Assembly: GCF_051622035.1 (NCBI RefSeq)
Contig: NC_135357.1
Location: 12,049,001-12,113,000, forward strand
Source of the DNA: Arctopsyche grandis
Taxonomy: Eukaryota; Arthropoda; Insecta; Trichoptera; Hydropsychidae
Reading direction: 5' to 3'
DNA: 64,000 bases
Shown here: positions 1-11,840 of the stretch, in pieces
Layout: each line of letters opens with the position of its first letter
How positions within the stretch are numbered: position 1 is the stretch's first letter
Made by a program: the position numbers and the translations under genes
Notes under the pieces: model-generated
Database searches by the model: none
Told to the model about the DNA's origin: nothing
The model's input: only the letters and a program-made list of their open reading frames with translations

Positions 1-68
1 ATATTTAAATGATGTTGATATAATAATAATTGAATTTATATTGAAGTTTGTTTTTTTTGTTATTTCAG

Positions 69-207
69 GTAATTTTCTTGGTCGTTGTACTCGTAGCCGT
101 AGCGAGCGCGCAATTCGGCGACTTTTACGGGGGTGGTGTATATGGACCTGGGGGCATGCAAAATTTTGCACCCTTCGCTTCCGTTCGGGATCCTAGACAA
201 AATACAG
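69..207 (+). CDS. Secreted Gly/Pro-rich protein, internal exon carrying the signal-peptide core (gene starts upstream of window)
   Basis: The exon follows a good acceptor (TATTTCAG at 61-68) and ends at a donor (ACAG/GTATGC at 207/208), so it opens in phase 0 and closes in phase 1. It encodes a hydrophobic run (VIFLVVVLVAVASAQ), which is a signal-peptide core with a likely cleavage before Gln, then a Gly/Tyr/Phe-rich stretch with GGGVYGPGG and a RDPRQNT segment. No ATG precedes it in frame within the exon, so the start codon must lie in a short exon to the left of the window. An intron that interrupts the signal peptide after a few codons is common in insect cuticular and other secreted protein genes. 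The family was not recognised. The mature chain would be about 79 residues if the three exons are joined. A structural, extracellular role is inference only. Confidence 0.75.
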
Positions 208-2658
208 GTATGCCTCAAATTATGTTTATCTTTTAGATAAAATAAATTTGGATTCATTTTCAAGCACGAATTAAATAAAATCTTTCAAAAGCCAAATCAA
301 TTCATTGTTATTAGCTTATTTTTATTTTTTCATTAAATTTTGTATTAACTATGCAAATAATGGGTTTCACAATTCATTGATTCCACCAGATGTTTATTTA
401 AGAGTTATATCATTTCAATTCCGAAAGATTAATATATTACATTATTGAAAAAGATAGTGCCCGTTTACCGTTAAAATACCTTTTAACAATTGACCACGAA
501 CTTATGCAATTATTCAATGTTACTGTAATACTATTATAGTTTTAACCTGTATTTAATTGGTCGCTAATGTGAAATTCTTTTAGTCAGATATTATTATAAA
601 TTATAAATTTGTCACCAATTATAATAAATGAATCGAGTCAAAAGAAAAACGGTCAATAATTTTAATAATTGGTAGGTTCCATATGTATATGTAATGGTCA
701 GTATTTTATATTTAATGGTCAATTGTTTAATTAAATGGTCAATAATTTTAGACACCTTTGGTCAGATATTATAATAAATGAGTCAATAATTATAATAATT
801 GGTAGGTTCCATATGTACATGGAATGGTCAGTATTTTATATTGAACGGTTAATACTATGATTGGTTTATTTTATTATCTAGTTCCTAATTTGACGTATGA
901 AGTTCTATTATACTATTATTGAAGCACATTTGATTGATTTTCTAATTTCATAAATAAAAGTATTTACTCACAAAACTTACCTATATACAAGCTGACCAAA
1001 TTCGTATGTAGTTATTGATCGAAAAATTGTCTGCGTGTCTTGATTTTAAAATTCACCAATTTTTTATTTGAAAAATATATATTTCCGCAATCAAATATTG
1101 TCATCCATAATATAATCGATGTAACGGTTAGGTTAATAATTGATTTACAATTCACATTGAATGTCTAACAACGGTATCAGTCCGAATCAATAGTCGCGTC
1201 AAATTGGTACAGAGAGAAAACAAAACAAAATCATCGATAATTTTCGTGGGAGTCATCGCTAATGGATCAAGGCCGACGATCACGCAATCGAATTGCATAA
1301 CATCGAGTGAATTAGTTGAAATTTATGCGAACATGACGACCGTCACTCGTTCTCCAGTATAGCCGTTTAAAAATTGCATCGCGCGTTGCATTATTACACA
1401 CTGCTTGTTCCACATCGGCGACTCAGCTGACCGAGTTTCTCGCCGATTTAATTGGATCACCTCGCCAATAATGATCATTATTACATTAAGAATCTAATAA
1501 TCGACGAACGGGGAAATTGAACGCGGGAATGTCAACTTCACGGTCAGATTTGAACGTTGATTGTTTATCACACTGCGTCGGTGAGGAAAAAACGCTAATC
1601 GGTTTAAACGCTCGGTTAAACAAAAGTGACCGTTTAACCTTGCACACTTTCAGAAAACACGGTCGGGCTAATTAGCAAATTAAGACACACTAGCTCGGGC
1701 TATTTAATTAATTAATCAACTCAGATGTGTGATGGTTAATTCGGATTAATGTCTGCATTCATTGTAATGCTTGAATTGACGTAGTATGTTTGTACTTATT
1801 GTCCAGTTCTCAAAATAATCGTCAATTACTTATATCTATGGAATGATTTTGCAGATTCTTTACGGTGTAATTTCGAAATGAGTCCGTTGTCTAAAATTGC
1901 TTTTTGACAAAAGCCTCGTCGTGGTCGTGGATTGTTTTGGCAAATATTCGTGCAAATATTATCAAATCAATCGTGAGATCAGTTTTGACATTTGGAACGT
2001 TGTATGTTCGAATTATTTTCGACTATATTTAATTTGCAACCGGCTTTTATTTATTATCTATTACGTTTGTTGAACTGGGTCGCTTTGTTCGGTAACAAAA
2101 CGACACATTTTTCACCAAAAAGACAGGCGGACCATTTTTCTCCATTGTACACGACATTACGAGACAGATTATCGAGCTTACTGTCAAAACGATGTCTTTA
2201 TATAATTCTATTAAATACAAATACACAAAATCAATCGGCTGCTTAAAACGAACAAGATTTATCTAACGATTTCAAATTAAACCGAAATAAAATATATGAT
2301 TGACATTATTTGAATGAATTTGCCAATATGGGGTTTGTATAAATTGATACGAGGGTTCCGCTTCGAGTTTTGTAAAAAAAAGTCAAGGAATCTGTGTTCG
2401 GTCCATGACGGCAAGGTCGGCGTAGTTCAGCTAACAATCCGCATTCCGATAAGTTTACGATTGGGTGGGGTTATTTAACGAATTTCGGTACCCTAAGGGC
2501 TGACGGTCGTTAGGCATTCAGATATTGAACCCGGCACGAGTTATTGCGGTTTCGCGGTTCTCTCTTAGACACAAAGGATAATTGCTTGAATTATTTATTG
2601 CAAGAATTCATGTCGATGTGTCTAGCATTCTCTCTGAAATTTGTGCGTTTTTTTTAAG
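208..2658 (+). other. Intron of the secreted-protein gene with a duplicated block and a higher-complexity island
   Basis: No exon was recognised here. The stretch 653-843 contains a repeated block (listed separately). From about 1130 to 1700 and again from 2390 to 2580 the sequence is less AT-rich, free of simple repeats and rich in CpG-containing words, unlike the surrounding TE-like DNA. The second block ends shortly before exon 2. Such islands in insect introns are often regulatory; that is inference. A chance open frame at 1992-2246 has no domain and is not called. Confidence 0.4.
653..843. repeat. Two-copy direct repeat of about 60 bp
   Basis: Positions 653-712 and 784-843 are nearly the same: both carry AATAATTGGTAGGTTCCATA followed by TGT and ATGGTCAGTATTTTATATT. 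The copies are 131 bp apart. The words GGTCAATAATTTTA and GGTCAGATATTAT also recur around them, so this is a small degenerate tandem array within the intron. Confidence 0.75.
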
Positions 2659-2760
2659 GTCCAGTTGTGTTCCCACCATCTCCCCCCGGCAACCCAGCTG
2701 ACTCCAGTGGAGTTGTCGTCGGTGCATCAGGATATGGTTTTGTACCACCGAGCAATCAAG
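2659..2760 (+). CDS. Secreted Gly/Pro-rich protein, second exon in window
   Basis: This 102-bp phase 1-1 exon keeps the frame of the exon at 69-207. The acceptor is TTTTTTAAG/GT and the donor CAAG/GTAATC. It encodes PVVFPPSPPGNPADSSGVVV followed by GASGYGFVPPSNQ, a proline-rich then glycine-rich segment of low hydrophobicity that suits a secreted structural protein. If intron 2 is not removed, translation runs on for only four codons (GNLH) to a TGA at 2773-2775, with an AATAAA near 2966, so a short alternative 3' end is possible. Exon phase, splice signals and composition all agree with the upstream exon; the function is unknown. Confidence 0.75.
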
Positions 2761-4158
2761 GTAATCTACACTGAGATGCAGCATGATAGTTTAGTTTAAA
2801 TTTAAAAAGAAAGTCATACCACCATGTACTTTTTATAATTTATTTATTTAATTCAATACCGTATTATATGTTTATATAAATCAATCCCCCTTCCGATGCT
2901 ATCGTCCTTAACGTTGTTAAGTTGCACGCTACAAAGTAACAAGAAAAACCTTTCAAAATAGAACTTAATAAATTTATCTGATTTTCCTCCTCGCAGCTGT
3001 GTGGTAGATGATTGCCTTATTTAATTTTCTTTTAAAGAAAGGAAGTTATGGTACCTGCCAAATATTTCTATATCATGTTAGTCAAGTGAAATACCCTCAA
3101 CAGGGTTAATTCAATATTGCTAGCATTTTTGTAATGTGATTACTATTTATGTTTACTTATATTTTCCTAGTTAATTTATTGCAATTTTGTTAATGTATGA
3201 TGTATTCTTGTCATTCGTTTTTAATTATAATTAAACCAACAACATTGAAATAGTACTGAATATGTGATTAGATATGTAAGCATAATCATAAAATAAAATA
3301 CGAAAAAATTATAAGTTTTTCTTATTATTTAAGAACCAAATTAATGATTTAGTCACAGTCTATTATGACTATTGATTTAATTTTCAAATCCTGACAGCTT
3401 GTGAAGCTTTCTAGTAATACTCCTGACACCATTTGAGACAAAATTTACTTACATAGTTAAGTAGAGAACTACATACATATTAAATTGCCACAACCAAATG
3501 TTAATCTTAGTCATTGTTCCTTTCCTCTAATTCCTCTTATCCCATTCAGAATGTAACAAGAAACCATTGGAGAAATGTAGTTCTTCATTTAGTTGGGGTT
3601 ATACGATGCATGTTCTAATATAAGTATAATATATGAATACATATATGCATGATATATACTCACATACACACAAATCTAGAACCTTTTTTGCACCCACTAA
3701 CAAAATGTATATAAATGTATTAACTAAGAAAAAAGCTCAAGTTGTTCTCTGAATTATACTATAAAAATAAGTATAGTAATGTATGTAAATTTGCCAACAT
3801 GAGAAAATTTTGTTAACAATGCATGATAGAATAATGTAATTTATTTCTAAAATATATTAGTTATATCTTTTACACCCTTACACATTCATTTTAAAAAGGT
3901 CCAAGTTTAACTAACCAAATTAAACCTTTGGAATAAACTATGAGGTTTTTTGTCATATAAATTATTATAATTGAGTGTACATAAATTATTTCAATGCAAT
4001 TTCCATTGCGTATGAATAATAATGGTCAAAAGTTTGAAAATGTATTCAGCTTTGAATTTCTAAAACAAACAATAATTTCAGAGCGAATGTAATATTTAGC
4101 CTGTATACCTGCGTTAATTAAGTTAAGCGATTTGTTTTCGCAATAAAAGCGAAAGCCC

Positions 4159-4176
4159 ACACACACACACACACAC
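4159..4176. repeat. (CA)n microsatellite
   Basis: Nine uninterrupted CA units followed by CTTTAGGG. Confidence 0.9.
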
Positions 4177-5309
4177 TTTAGGGCTTCGCCCTTTTATATC
4201 AAATTTATTTTTGAATTCAAACAATCCCCGGTACAACCTAATATGCTTGAGTGCCACTCTGTAAAGACCGGTGCGCTCGATTCAATTTAAACCAGAGTCT
4301 CTCTAACATTTTTTTGCACGCGTCAACTAAATAAATTAAAGCCGACGAATTAGCATCGTGTCATTTGTGCAAAAAAATGGACTTCGAAACAAAAAAATAA
4401 ATTTATATCATTTAATAATGACGCATTTCATATGCGAATCGTTGCGACAGTTTGTGATGTACAGTTTTAGGGTGGACAGGGGGGGGGTAGATGGTTATTC
4501 AAAAACGATGGGGTCGAACCGTGCTTTATACCTGATATGGTGAATATTCTCCCCCTTGATTTAATGTGATATATATCAGCAGAGGACCACACCACTAATC
4601 AAATAAAAATCAGTTCGTATTTCTCTCTGGGCAGCGTTTGATGATCGTGGTACGTCGTTCGGACACCCCCCCCTGCCAACCCTCGATGCCACTGGTCACT
4701 TTTGATATCTGGGATAGGAATTTCAGCAATAATAATTCAGAATTACGTCTACCCATTCTGTTTATTAAATTTTCAAATGGATATGGATTAATCGGATTAC
4801 GAACAATGCAAGCCGAAACTTTCAATGAAAGAATGATGTATTTATGTATGTACGTCGTATATATATGTAAATGTGTATTTACATAGATGAAAATATTCAT
4901 ACATATATAACTGACATTTATGAAATGAAATATTATCAAAATATGTATACTTATAATGTGATTGACAAAATCAAATCAAATGCGATTGGCAGGGAATTGT
5001 TTATATATGTATGTACATCTGTATGTAAGTGGGATTCGTGTGAAAAGAGTTATGTACATATGTATTATATATATTGAAGAATTAAATTTATTTTTATCCT
5101 TTTTTTATTTCATTTATTTCCTTTCAAATAATTTATTTTTATTTATCGGGTGTAAAAGTCAATACGACTGTTTATTATAACAATTAAGTATTGCCATGTA
5201 ATAAAAGATGCACGTGTTGCATGTAATTACGAAAGCTCAAAGCATTCAGCTACCTACTTACATATATATATGTACATATACATAGTATATGTATGACATA
5301 CGTATATTT

Positions 5310-5316
<7 letters not shown>

Positions 5317-5386
<70 letters not shown>
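5317..5386. repeat. (AT)n microsatellite
   Basis: About 35 uninterrupted AT units; one of the longest pure dinucleotide tracts in the window. Confidence 0.95.
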
Positions 5387-5389
<3 letters not shown>

Positions 5390-5869
5390 AAATAAATCAT
5401 AGTTAATAAGTAAGTTGTTAATATTTTTATAATAAAAATATTATATAATATAAATAACTACTTTGTATACAAGCAATAATTAATTCAAATTAATTGTGAT
5501 TTAATCTTTTGCTGAACAATGTACAATATATGTATTATTGGAAATGACATGAATTTTAGTAAATGAATACAAAAAGGTTACATAAAGTAGGAAGCGAAAA
5601 GTAACATGAAAACATTCATATATTAGAATAACGAGAATAGGTTACATACCTATTCTCATTATTTAATATTTAATAAAACGAAAGTACATTTTGAAAAGGT
5701 GATGGACATACATATATCTAGGAAATAGAATGTCTGAAAATATTAATGTTAAATACATTAAACAGTACTAAAGAAAATAGAAAGGAGAAAGAAAAGCTGT
5801 AAGTTACTAAACATATTATATTATTCTGGAAAAGATGGATAAATCCAGCATAAAACCAGCAGTATAGAT

Positions 5870-6268
5870 CAATGATATACATACATGTAATGCTTTCAAA
5901 CCGAGTGGTCATGGGTTCAATTCCTGCTCGGTGCTACTGGCCTGACCTTGGATATGTGACTCTAAGTCAATCGTTTCTTATCAGAGTTTGCCAATTTTTC
6001 TGATTTTCTTTGAGACTGTTCCAAAAAATCGACAACCCTGACCTATTTCTAGCAAATTTTGTATTTTTCAGCATCTCGATTTATAAAAATGCAAATTTTT
6101 CAAAATGAATCTATAGATGTCTCTATGATGCTCTGTAAAAAAATATTGTTTATCGATGTTTATAATTGGCCAGGAAGGCGCATTGGGGTTAACCTGTTAG
6201 GCTTTCCTTGGTATACATATACATATGTATTTATATGTACATATATGTAAAAAATAAAAAATAAAATC
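5870..6268 (+). mobile_element. tRNA-derived SINE with LINE-like 3' tail
   Basis: The head carries a pol III B-box-like word (GGTTCAATTCC near 5913) in a tRNA-like context. The body has words shared with other copies in the window (GAGTTTGCCAATTTTT, TGTGACTC, AATCGATGTTTGTA). The 3' part (6166-6216) reads GGCCAGGAAGGCGCATTGGG followed by a GTTAACCTGTTAGGCTTTCC word, and ends in an A-rich AAAATAAAAAATAAAA tail. The same 3' word closes the LINE at 20.3-21.7 kb and other repeats here. It sits in the long intron of the secreted-protein gene. Confidence 0.75.
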
Positions 6269-7519
6269 CATCCTAGAGACGTGATGGAGAGGCAAGATAA
6301 GGAAATAACATTTATAATGTTAGAATATGTAGAGTAAACGAATGGAACATGTACATAAGATAAACGCCAAAGATTAATTTAATAAATAAAAAATGAAAGG
6401 AAAGGAAGTTGTCGAAGAAGTAAAGAAAATACTGTATCAAGGGAATAGACAAATATGTGTATTCCACAATAGAGTTGAGTGGAAACCTTTTTGAGAGGCT
6501 TTCGTCCAATAAAACGATTTGATTTAAAATAATCCGAAGCAGAAGTAATAAAATTCCAATAAAAAAAATATAAATAACCTTTACCTACAGTGTATTTAAA
6601 AAAAATCCATCTGAATGCACTTATTTATTTAATTTAAAAGGTAGGTATCACATTATACAACTGAGAAACAGTCTGTGATCGAAAGCAACACCTGCCATCA
6701 CACTGAAAACAGTATTCAATTTACGAGTAAGATTTCCACACCAAAACTATATATTGTTCCTTGCTGCTACGCTAAATACTTATTTTATAGCGAATAAAGC
6801 AAAGACACAACAGTCGTAAATCCTTAACAATATACATATAAATAACATACTTATGTACATATGTACGTATGTATACATACTTGTAGTAGCAGTAGCGTTA
6901 TCCGATATGAGCGAGACTGGGAGAAACCTCGTCTCATATTATGTATAGAATATTATCATCGCAATTTGCATATAGATTGTCACCGAAAGGTATTGAAATT
7001 TCAATCAAGCGACGAAATTGACAATAAAAAGCGTCTCTTACGACCAAGTTTAATTTCCCCTCACCGCAATACGAATGCAAGTTACGCTCCAGTCGAGAAG
7101 CCCGAATATTTAATCGCACCGGGCGTTTGACGTGACGGCGCCTTAGCCGTGAAATGGAAATTGCATTTGAATGTCAAGCATAAGTGATAAAGGTCAAGAC
7201 ATCCAGCCTCAAAGTGGACGGGAGGGTCTCCCCCAAAAGGGCTCTAATAAGATGCTTGTCCGATTTTAAATCGTGAACTCTCCTAACTTTCGACTGGGGG
7301 CGGGCAGACGAGCCGTGATTGATAAGCCGTGACTTCGATAAGTCGATATGCTGCCCACTAACGAGGCATCTCTAGATTTTCGACATATAATATGTATATA
7401 AATCTTGCATCTTGAATAATCTTATCTACATGCGTATGAATGTACATATGTTCATATAAGCATAGTATACACTGGCATTTTCCTGAAAAAAGTACGAAAT
7501 TTCATTGTTCATGAATTTA
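6269..7519. other. Intron sequence without recognised exon
   Basis: AT-rich sequence up to about 6890, then a more complex block (about 6890-7370) with CpG-containing words. A 89-codon open frame at 6861-7130 overlaps a frame on the other strand and has no recognisable domain, so it is left as non-coding. The block could be regulatory or old repeat sequence. Confidence 0.4.
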
Positions 7520-7800
7520 TAATATAGCAGCGTGGACTAGTGTTTAGCATATTATGCTTTCAAGCGGAGTAGTCACGGCTCGATTCCCACTAGTAGCTTG
7601 GTTGGTGACTCCAGTCCAATCGATTCCTTTCAGAGTTTGCCAATTTTTTCTGATTTTCATTAAAACGGTTCCTGTAAATTGGCATTTCCTTTCCAATCTC
7701 TCTTGCAAATCTCAAGTTATTGTTAGTCTTGAGGTTCGCAAATTTATATAATAAAAATTCTGAAAAAATTTCTGCACGTCACTGTGGATGATGTTTGTAT
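7520..7800 (+). mobile_element. tRNA-derived SINE, second copy
   Basis: The head has an A-box-like stretch (CTAGTGTTTAGCATATTATG) and a B-box-like GGCTCGATTCC. The body matches the 5.9-kb copy: CAGAGTTTGCCAATTTTTTC, AAAACGGTTCC, and ends near GATGATGTTTGTATGAATTCAC. The LINE-like 3' tail seen in the 5.9-kb copy is missing, so this copy is truncated or belongs to a sister type. Confidence 0.7.
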
Positions 7801-7842
7801 GAATTCACATTGTATAAAAACGCTTGTATTATTTCTATTCAG

Positions 7843-8960
7843 GGCTGTAGAAAGAAAATCCGGGCCCCGGTGCAAATTTGAAAATCCGCCCGCTTCTTGA
7901 TCCATTTTAGTAAAAAAAATTTCAAAATATGTAAAAAAAGGGATATGAATATTTCAATTCAAATTGTTGCTAAAAATATATTTCATATCAATTTATATAC
8001 AGAAATACAATACAGTGAAACAAATGAAATTAATTAAATACAGCAATAAACTATAACAACACATAAAATGAAAAATTAATAATTAAAACATATGTAGGTA
8101 TACACACGTTAAAAATAGTTTCATTTTAAATAATACTGTCATACATGAAATAAAAATTAAACATAACATTATATAACATAAAAAAACCGTAGAAATATCA
8201 ACTTATATTATTTATGGAAAAGCAGGTACATAGTTGGTAATAATTTGGGATGATTTTTTTCTGTGAGAGCTTTTTAAAATGTCTCTATACATATACATAT
8301 TTCAGATTGATACATGTTCATTATGGGTTAAAATAATCAACACAGAAAACAGTAAACGTAATTAATTCGTAAACGACAAATATTATTAATTTAAAAACTA
8401 ACTTTGATTTGAAATGCAGCAAATTCGCAATTATACAGCAAAATTTTAACGTGTTTGAATAACGTATTTTCCTAAAGTTGAAAGACAAAGGGATACTTTT
8501 AACGATTAAAATCAATCATTTATTAGTATATTTCTAGTGAATTATTTTAAGAATAGCATGTGCATCACATTTGCAATTTCAAGTTAAAAGTTTCATAGAA
8601 AATTTGCAAATAGGTAAATGTGAAAGATTTTATCTTTATTATCGATATAAAAATATACTAATCTCGCACTTTTATCTGTCCGCTTGTTACCTGCTTGAAT
8701 CGGCCAACGGTTATTTTACTAATTTGTTTTGGATATTGTGACGAGGAAACGGACCATTCTGAACACCAGAACGGATCTTTCCCTAAATTTTATTATGCCA
8801 AAGTAGGTAAAATCCGTCACTCGAAAACAGTTATACTATTTTGCTTAGTGTCCAAAAAACCCTAAGAGTATAAAGGCCAAATAATGCTTTTATACTTTTG
8901 CTAAAAATGTACATATTATTTGCGGGGGCCCCGAGCCCCCTTCGAAAGCCGGGCCCCGGG
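7843..8960. mobile_element. Possible non-autonomous DNA transposon with GC-rich ends
   Basis: A very AT-rich 1-kb interior is bracketed by GC-rich ends: CAGGGCTGTAGAAAG with CCGGGCCCCGGTGCAAAT on the left, and GGGGGCCCCGAGCCCCCTTC with GCCGGGCCCCGGGTTATTTG on the right. The right end read on the other strand resembles the left one (CCCGGGGCCCGGC). A CAGGG start suits hAT elements, but no clear target duplication could be found. Confidence 0.4.
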
Positions 8961-8999
8961 TTATTTGCATACCCTTTCCCTCCTCTCGTCATGCCTGTT

Positions 9000-9090
9000 T
9001 GTATTGTTTATATATTTATTTTTTATTTTTTATGTATACAAAGAAGGCCTAACAGGTAACCCCAATGCACCGCGCCTTCTTGGCCAGAAA
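9000..9090 (-). mobile_element. LINE/SINE 3' tail fragment
   Basis: A T-rich run (poly-A of a minus-strand insertion) is followed by AAGGCCTAACAGGTAACCCC and GCGCCTTCTTGGCC. This is the reverse complement of the tail that ends the SINE at 6.2 kb and the LINE at 20.3 kb. Confidence 0.65.
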
Positions 9091-9361
9091 CAATATAAAT
9101 TTGATACAAGTATAATTAAACAAAGTAAATACATATCAATTAACATCCATAGAGAAATATATGTTCAAATTTGCAAATCTGTAGCATTTTTTAAACAATT
9201 CAGTAAATACATATCAATTAACATCACAACGACATTTGTGGTGAAATTTGTAAATTTGTAAATTTTATTGTATCTGTATTATTGCGATCTGTATGGAGCG
9301 ATCTGTAAAGGCGAGTGTACATGTTCGATTGAAATAAAATAAAATATAGATATGTTATGTA

Positions 9362-9500
9362 GAGTCCAAGTGTAAATTTCGTTTGTTTATGAACATAGTA
9401 GTTTGTTCATCCACGAACCAATCTGGCCAGTTATATTGTACACACAACTACACAACTAGTTTGTTCATGCACAAACCCTTAACTATAAGTTTAACTCTTT
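9362..9500. mobile_element. Fragment of a GTCCAAGT-ended MITE family
   Basis: The stretch starts AGTCCAAGTGTAAATTTCGT and contains TTTGTTCATCCACGAACC, CAATCTGGCCAGTTAT and AGTTTGTTCATGCACAAAC. The same words in similar order occur in the fuller element at 14968-15385 and in the fragment at 50821. Confidence 0.6.
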
Positions 9501-10850
9501 GCCCTTGCTAACTTTCGCGCTACTTTTTTAGCGAATTTGTAAATTGAATTTGTAAATCAAGTATTATATACATACATATATTATAATATTTATTCTAGTG
9601 ACCAAATACATATGTCAATTGACACCTGAAGTTATTTTTTTAAACAGTGAATCATGCCATTCGCTTTTCTGGCATTTTATGCATAACGTCGATAGCGGTC
9701 ATCCACAGGGAAAGGGATGAGTGTTCTCAATCGTTTGTACCATTCTCCATTCTATGTTATCTATGTATGCGTACTCTGGGTTGCAATATTTAAAAAATCA
9801 GTGAAAACGGAAAATATCATTTTTCCAAGATTTCCCATTTTGAATAATAAAAATCGAAATGGCAATACTCAATATTATATGGAACGTTTATATGTAGAGT
9901 ATTGAATCATATTTGTATGCAAACACTTCTTCAGTTACACCTATCAAATACCCATCTTTCACTAGTTTCCTCAATTGTGACGAGAATTATAATACAAGAC
10001 CAACGACTAGATAACATATTCAAGCCGTCATATTTGAATACTGATTGTTCGTTAGAGAAAGTCACTGATGCTTCTGTGTGTAATAGGAAATAGCCACTTA
10101 GCACACTTCCGCATATGCCCTTCGCTAGATCGATTAATTGTGATGGAATCAAAATACAACGTACATATAAATGTTGTATTTTATTGTTACTGTATTGAAT
10201 ATGGAACACTTTATTGTGTAAGATATTTATTAAAAGCGTACTGACATGACACACGAAGAGTACAATCTCGAGGAAAGCGCTCGTTATAATTGTATCACCC
10301 CTGTCGGAAGCCCTTCTACATAGATGGTCACGTTGACGAGGGTGTGTGAGTCATGTCCATCCCTCCCACGCAACCCCTCAGCATCCGTCCAGATGGACAA
10401 CGGCTACCCATAATTTAAAGTTTTGTCCAAATTGGCGCACGAGAACAATGGCCCCGTCCCTCCCCGGTATTTCGACATGGGGAAAACAAAGCAAAGGACG
10501 AGATACACAGACTTGGCTAAACCGATATTAAATCTGAAGTGCGTGCGACTAACTAACTGCTAATTAAGTGGTATTCCCGCCCACCCACCCATCCGCCCAC
10601 TCACCCTTTTGGGACTTGTTTCATGGACCAGTGGATTGCACACGTGCGTTTCCGCCCGTGCTGATTTTCTCGGTCGAGCTGTCATCTAGTCGGGTAGCTA
10701 ATGAAAAAATCATGCAAATTTCATAAATGCAAATTTCAGGTACATGTATATCCCATCTTGTATATTTATCAACTTTATCTCAAATAGCGGTCTAAAAATT
10801 TCGACGAAATTGAATAAAACCACCATTTCGAGGTCCAAAAAGCGTCTTAA
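9501..10850. other. Intron sequence, nothing firmly identified
   Basis: Overlapping open frames at 9717-10254 on both strands show no domain. The stretch 10260-10690 is richer in GC and of higher complexity, with runs such as CCCGCCCACCCACCCATCCG, and might be an old regulatory or repeat segment. Confidence 0.35.
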
Positions 10851-10851
10851 A

Positions 10852-11155
10852 TAGGTTTCGACTTTGGGAAAACTCATAAAACTCAGATACAAGCGGGAGA
10901 CGATGAGGAAGATAAAGGTACAATACAACAACTGTTACCGTGCTCTTTTCGGGTTACCTAGGAGCTGTAGCGCGTCGCAAATGTTTGTAGAAGGGCATGT
11001 GCCCCATTTTGAAGCCATTCTCAGGATGAGAGCGGCCTCTCTACGTCTTCGTATATTTTTATCGCCTAATTGTCTTCTTGCTGCTGCATCTTCTCATTTG
11101 CATTCTTCATTGTATGTTCGATGGATGGAACTGCTACACCGACCGCCTTGAATAG
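10852..11155 (+). pseudogene. Non-LTR retrotransposon, C-terminal fragment after the reverse transcriptase
   Basis: The frame ending with a TGA at about 11149 encodes KIKVQYNNCYRALFGLPRSC, then SASQMFVEGHVPHFEAILRM and a Leu/Arg-rich tail. This pattern (YNN.YR.LFGLPR.CSASQMF) is the region downstream of the reverse transcriptase domain in many insect LINE ORF2 proteins. There is no RT core, so it is a 5'-truncated copy. It is followed at once by a (TTA)n-type tail, as in LINEs that end in simple repeats. It lies in the long intron, sense to the host gene. Confidence 0.75.
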
Positions 11156-11160
11156 ACATA

Positions 11161-11428
11161 AAATTATTATTATTTATTATTATTAGACTTATTTATTATT
11201 ATTTATTTATTATAATAATAATTATTATTATTTATTATTATTATTATTTATTATCAGTAATATTTATATATTTACTTATGTATTTATTTATTTATTTTTT
11301 GTTTACTATTTTTCAATACTTTTTTTTTTATTATCTATATATTATTTATATGGGCGTTGGGGATTGCACGATTCTCCTCATCGTCTGGAATAAAAGCTAT
11401 TATTATTATTATTATTATTATTAAATGA
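11161..11428. repeat. (TTA)n-rich microsatellite region at the LINE 3' end
   Basis: Imperfect TTA/TTTA units run from 11163 to about 11300, and a purer (TTA)n block lies at 11398-11423. A GGGCGTTGGGGATTGCACGA segment separates the two, which may be a second LINE 3' end with its own simple-repeat tail. Confidence 0.8.
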
Positions 11429-11799
11429 CCAGCTTCACTTATTTATGTACCCAGTTCTTTTGCTAAGAAACGATCACTTTACCAAATTCGATCTTCTATA
11501 TATTTTAAACCGTTTGTACTTGCACCAACGAGCCTTCTAGCAAACTTCCACTTACATATATCTGTGTTTTACAATATTATGAAATGTAAAAATTGTGGAA
11601 AGGCGTTTATATAATTATCCACGTTGCTAAATCTTATAATTGTTGCCCCTATATATGTGCCGCCTCAGGCGTTGGCCTAGATCGCTTCCGTTTTAAGCTT
11701 AAAGGCACAATTATTAAACCAGGAAGTTTAATTTTTACATAAATGCATGTATATAGTTTACCCGCTCATTAATACATTTATTTTATTCTATAATTTCAG

Positions 11800-11840
11800 G
11801 GTACTTCAGACTCGGACCCAAGAATTTCTTCTTCAAATGA
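11800..11840 (+). CDS. Secreted Gly/Pro-rich protein, probable last coding exon
   Basis: A strong acceptor (pyrimidine-rich tract then TTTCAG at 11794-11799) is followed in the required phase by codons for GYFRLGPKNFFFK and a TGA at 11838-11840. The aromatic and basic ending would give the protein a distinct C terminus. The intron back to 2760 is about 9 kb and full of repeats. The link rests on phase and splice signal only, so an intervening exon or the short read-through ending at 2773 cannot be excluded. Candidate AATAAA signals lie in the following AT-rich region. Confidence 0.5.

Larger units (their letters stand above)
2761..5869 (+). other. First part of the 9-kb intron; AT-rich, no exon seen
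   Basis: The stretch is AT-rich with scattered words of the TACATATGTA type that are abundant all over this window. It includes a (CA)n tract at 4159-4176 and a long (AT)n tract at 5317-5386. A slightly more complex block lies at 4200-4330. Open frames around 4358-5180 are short, overlap on both strands, and follow low-complexity sequence, so no gene is called. Confidence 0.5.

Noticed and set aside
1992-2246. 84-codon plus-strand frame
   Set aside because: It lies in an intron, has no domain and no splice context, and is of a length expected by chance.
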